The notes below the pieces were generated by a model. It had not been told where the DNA came from. It made no database searches and worked only from the letters and a program-made list of their open reading frames with translations. A program made the translations under genes and the position numbers. DNA of 64,000 bases from Pedobacter sp. SYP-B3415 (GTDB taxonomy: Bacteria; Bacteroidota; Bacteroidia; Sphingobacteriales; Sphingobacteriaceae): NCBI RefSeq assembly GCF_004138205.1, contig NZ_RXNQ01000036.1, positions 1-64,000 of the forward strand, written 5' to 3'. Shown in pieces: positions 62,366 through 64,000 of the stretch; position 1 is the first letter of the stretch, and each line of letters starts with the position of its first letter.

Positions 62366-62449
62366 GTGAAAAGTTAAAAGTGTAAAGTGTAAAGTCTAAA
62401 GTGAAAAGTTTAAAGTGAAAAGTTGAAAGTCTAAAGTTAAAGGTCGGAA
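62366..62449. repeat. Tandem array of a 7-bp unit
   Basis: Twelve consecutive 7-base units with the pattern GTNNAAA run in perfect register from 62366 to 62449 on the plus strand (last units more divergent). Read on the minus strand the unit is TTTNNAC. The array lies 10 bases from the DUF3467 start and 65 bases from the rpoC terminator. It has no spacers or long palindromic repeats, so it is not a CRISPR array. Confidence 0.9.
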
Positions 62450-62514
62450 ACTGAACAAACAAGTTTATAATAAAAGACCTTCTAACGAGCTCCGTGTCCA
62501 CCCTGATCATAAAC

Positions 62515-62545
62515 AAAAAATCCCGGTCTGCAACCAGACCGGGAT
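62515..62545 (-). terminator. Intrinsic terminator of rpoC
   Basis: An 11-bp stem (ATCCCGGTCTG at 62520-62530 with CAGACCGGGAT at 62535-62545, loop CAAC) is followed on the minus strand by a T-tract. It lies 22 bases after the rpoC stop. Confidence 0.92.
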
Positions 62546-62566
62546 TATATCTATCAGAAGAAAAGC

Positions 62567-64000
62567 TTATGCTTCGACTTCTTCCTGTTTTGAAGCAAGT
62601 AGTTTGTCGTACTCTTCCTGCGAACCAACGATGATGCGTTCGTAACCGCGTACACCGGTACCAGACGGGATCAGGTGACCCACAATCACGTTTTCTTTCA
62701 GACCAAGCATGCTGTCGCGTTTTCCTGCGATTGCAGCTTCGTTCAGAACCTTGGTGGTCTCCTGGAAGGATGCCGCCGAGATAAACGATTTTGTACCCAG
62801 TGATGCACGGGTAATACCCTGCAGCATAGAACTGGCCGTAGCCGGACGTGCGTCACGAACTTCGATCTGTTTCATGTCTTTGCGTTTCAGCTGTGAATTT
62901 TCATCACGCAGTTTACGCAGCGACAGGATCTGGCCAGGTTTCACGGCGGTAGAATCTCCCGCGTCTACAACCACTTTCTGATCGTAAATCGAGTCGTTCT
63001 CTTCGGTAAAGTCCCAACGGTCTACAGACTCATTTTCAAGGAAACGGGTATCACCCGGATCTTCGATATGAACTTTCTGCATCATCTGGTGAACAATGAC
63101 CTCGAAGTGTTTGTCATTGATTTTCACGCCCTGCAGACGATAAACTTCCTGAATACCATTTACCAGGTACTCCTGAACTGCAGCAGGTCCTTTGATTGCA
63201 AGAATGTCTGCCGGTGAGATTGAACCGTCTGAAAGCGGCATACCTGCCTTCACAAAGTCATTATCCTGTACAAGGATGTGTTTAGACAATGGAACAAGAT
63301 ATTTTTTTACTTCGCCATCTTTCGATTCGATTGTGATCTCACGGTTACCACGTTTGATACCGCCAAGTGTTACCACACCATCAATCTCGGTCACTACAGC
63401 CGGGTTAGACGGGTTACGTGCTTCGAAAAGCTCGGTTACACGCGGAAGACCACCGGTAATATCCCGGGTTTTTCCGGTTGCTCTTGGAATTTTTGCAATA
63501 ACCTTACCTGTCTTGATTGCTTCGCCCTCGTCGATCGCGATGTGCGCACCAACAGGAATGTTGTAACCTTTTACCATATCGCCTTTCTTGTCAACGATAC
63601 GGATAGACGGGTTCTTGGTTTTATCGCGGGTATCGATAATTACTTTTTCACGGTGACCGGTTTGCTCATCAGACTCTTCACGGAAGGTAACGCCTTCGAT
63701 AATGGCATCGAATTCTGCTTTACCCGCAAATTCTGAGATGATAACGGCATTATAAGGGTCCCATGAACAGATCTTATCACCTTTGGTAACCTGATCACCC
63801 TCTTTAACATACAGGTAGGCACCATAAGGAATATTATTCGTCATGATTACACGGCCACTTCCAGGCTCAACAATCCTGAACTCACCTGAACGGCCTAGAA
63901 CCACCTGGATGTTTCCATCTTCAGTTTCGGTATCAACCGTACGGATGTTTTCAAATTCGATTACACCGTCGAACTTAGCATTGATCTGCGATTCTGCAGC
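62567..64000 (-). CDS. rpoC: DNA-directed RNA polymerase subunit beta', C-terminal part (partial)
   Basis: The 478 residues seen are the C-terminal third of the beta' subunit. Beyond the GTG at 63904 the frame stays open to the right edge (about 32 more codons), so the 5' end is missing from the window. The blocks ITGGLPRVTELFEARNP, SKHILVQDNDFVKAGMPLSDGSISPADIL, IQEVYRLQGVKINDKHFEVIVHQM and FISAASFQETTKVLNEAAIAGKRDSMLGLKENVI are diagnostic of RpoC. It ends with the acidic KLLASKQEEVEA. The gene is followed by a strong terminator. Confidence 0.97.
   Translation of the reverse strand, partial: AAESQINAKFDGVIEFENIRTVDTETEDGNIQVVLGRSGEFRIVEPGSGRVIMTNNIPYGAYLYVKEGDQVTKGDKICSWDPYNAVIISEFAGKAEFDAIIEGVTFREESDEQTGHREKVIIDTRDKTKNPSIRIVDKKGDMVKGYNIPVGAHIAIDEGEAIKTGKVIAKIPRATGKTRDITGGLPRVTELFEARNPSNPAVVTEIDGVVTLGGIKRGNREITIESKDGEVKKYLVPLSKHILVQDNDFVKAGMPLSDGSISPADILAIKGPAAVQEYLVNGIQEVYRLQGVKINDKHFEVIVHQMMQKVHIEDPGDTRFLENESVDRWDFTEENDSIYDQKVVVDAGDSTAVKPGQILSLRKLRDENSQLKRKDMKQIEVRDARPATASSMLQGITRASLGTKSFISAASFQETTKVLNEAAIAGKRDSMLGLKENVIVGHLIPSGTGVRGYERIIVGSQEEYDKLLASKQEEVEA

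Noticed and set aside
62366..62449. CRISPR array
   Set aside because: The unit is seven bases with no spacers and no cas genes nearby.

Overview
The window reads as a chromosomal segment of a member of the Bacteroidota, most likely Sphingobacteriales or Pedobacter-like. The evidence is a SusC/SusD pair, type IX secretion (T9SS) genes (porG-like, porT-like and a cargo protein with a C-terminal sorting domain), FucP-type sugar permeases, a long Bacteroidota-type PurF, a DnaE with a fused proofreading domain, and many promoters carrying the Bacteroidota -7 box TAnnTTTG close to start codons. Gene density is high and almost every gene is intact. I saw no rRNA, tRNA, CRISPR array, transposase or prophage. 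Base composition looks mildly AT-rich and even throughout, with no obvious foreign island.

Layout. 0.3-5.8 kb: a dCMP-deaminase-like gene coupled to a FucP-type permease, a second FucP-type permease, a LysE-type exporter and a metabolite:H+ symporter. 5.9-8.7 kb: PurF and glutamate racemase. 8.7-16.6 kb, all on the minus strand: an envelope cluster running alpha/beta hydrolase, CBS protein, NAD kinase, PorG-like protein, UppS, BamA and two Skp/OmpH chaperones. 16.8-19.6 kb: YqeY, an SDR, a PorT-like protein and MenG/UbiE. 19.7-25 kb, plus strand: EngB, a UbiA-type prenyltransferase, an M3 peptidase and an amino acid permease, followed by a candidate structured RNA. 25.2-31.4 kb: Kup, a minimal T9SS cargo protein, a hypothetical protein, an FAH-fold enzyme, an M23 peptidase and Bcp. 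31.5-36.2 kb: split transketolase, an ECF sigma factor with a membrane protein and a periplasmic Spy-like protein, and a class III aminotransferase. 36.3-44.1 kb, minus strand: SusD, SusC and a ROK regulator, then a DUF58 protein and thioredoxin. 44.2-53.4 kb: DnaE, a lipocalin, malate dehydrogenase, a retropepsin-like protein, an SRPBCC protein and GyrB. 53.5-62 kb: an OmpH-like lipoprotein, a guanine-deaminase-like enzyme, an EcsC protein, an S4 protein, DapD, a glycosyltransferase, a Sua5/YrdC-type TsaC, a CCA-adding enzyme, a TnpR-like acidic protein and MiaA. 62.0-64 kb, minus strand: DUF3467 and the 3' part of rpoC, which runs off the right edge.

How the genes work together. Most are housekeeping. 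The 8.7-16.6 kb cluster joins lipid-carrier synthesis (UppS), outer-membrane protein insertion (BamA, Skp) and a T9SS component, so it is an envelope-building unit. Several genes serve tRNA maturation or translation (TsaC, Cca, MiaA, EngB, S4 protein). The ROK-SusC-SusD unit imports an oligosaccharide that I cannot name. The least explained parts are the sigma factor / YF-repeat membrane protein / Spy-like triad (33.3-35.0 kb), a candidate non-coding RNA (about 25.07-25.21 kb), and a 7-bp tandem repeat array in front of the DUF3467 gene (62.37-62.45 kb). I found no clearly new multi-gene defence or biosynthetic system. The sigma triad is the nearest candidate for an under-described regulatory system.
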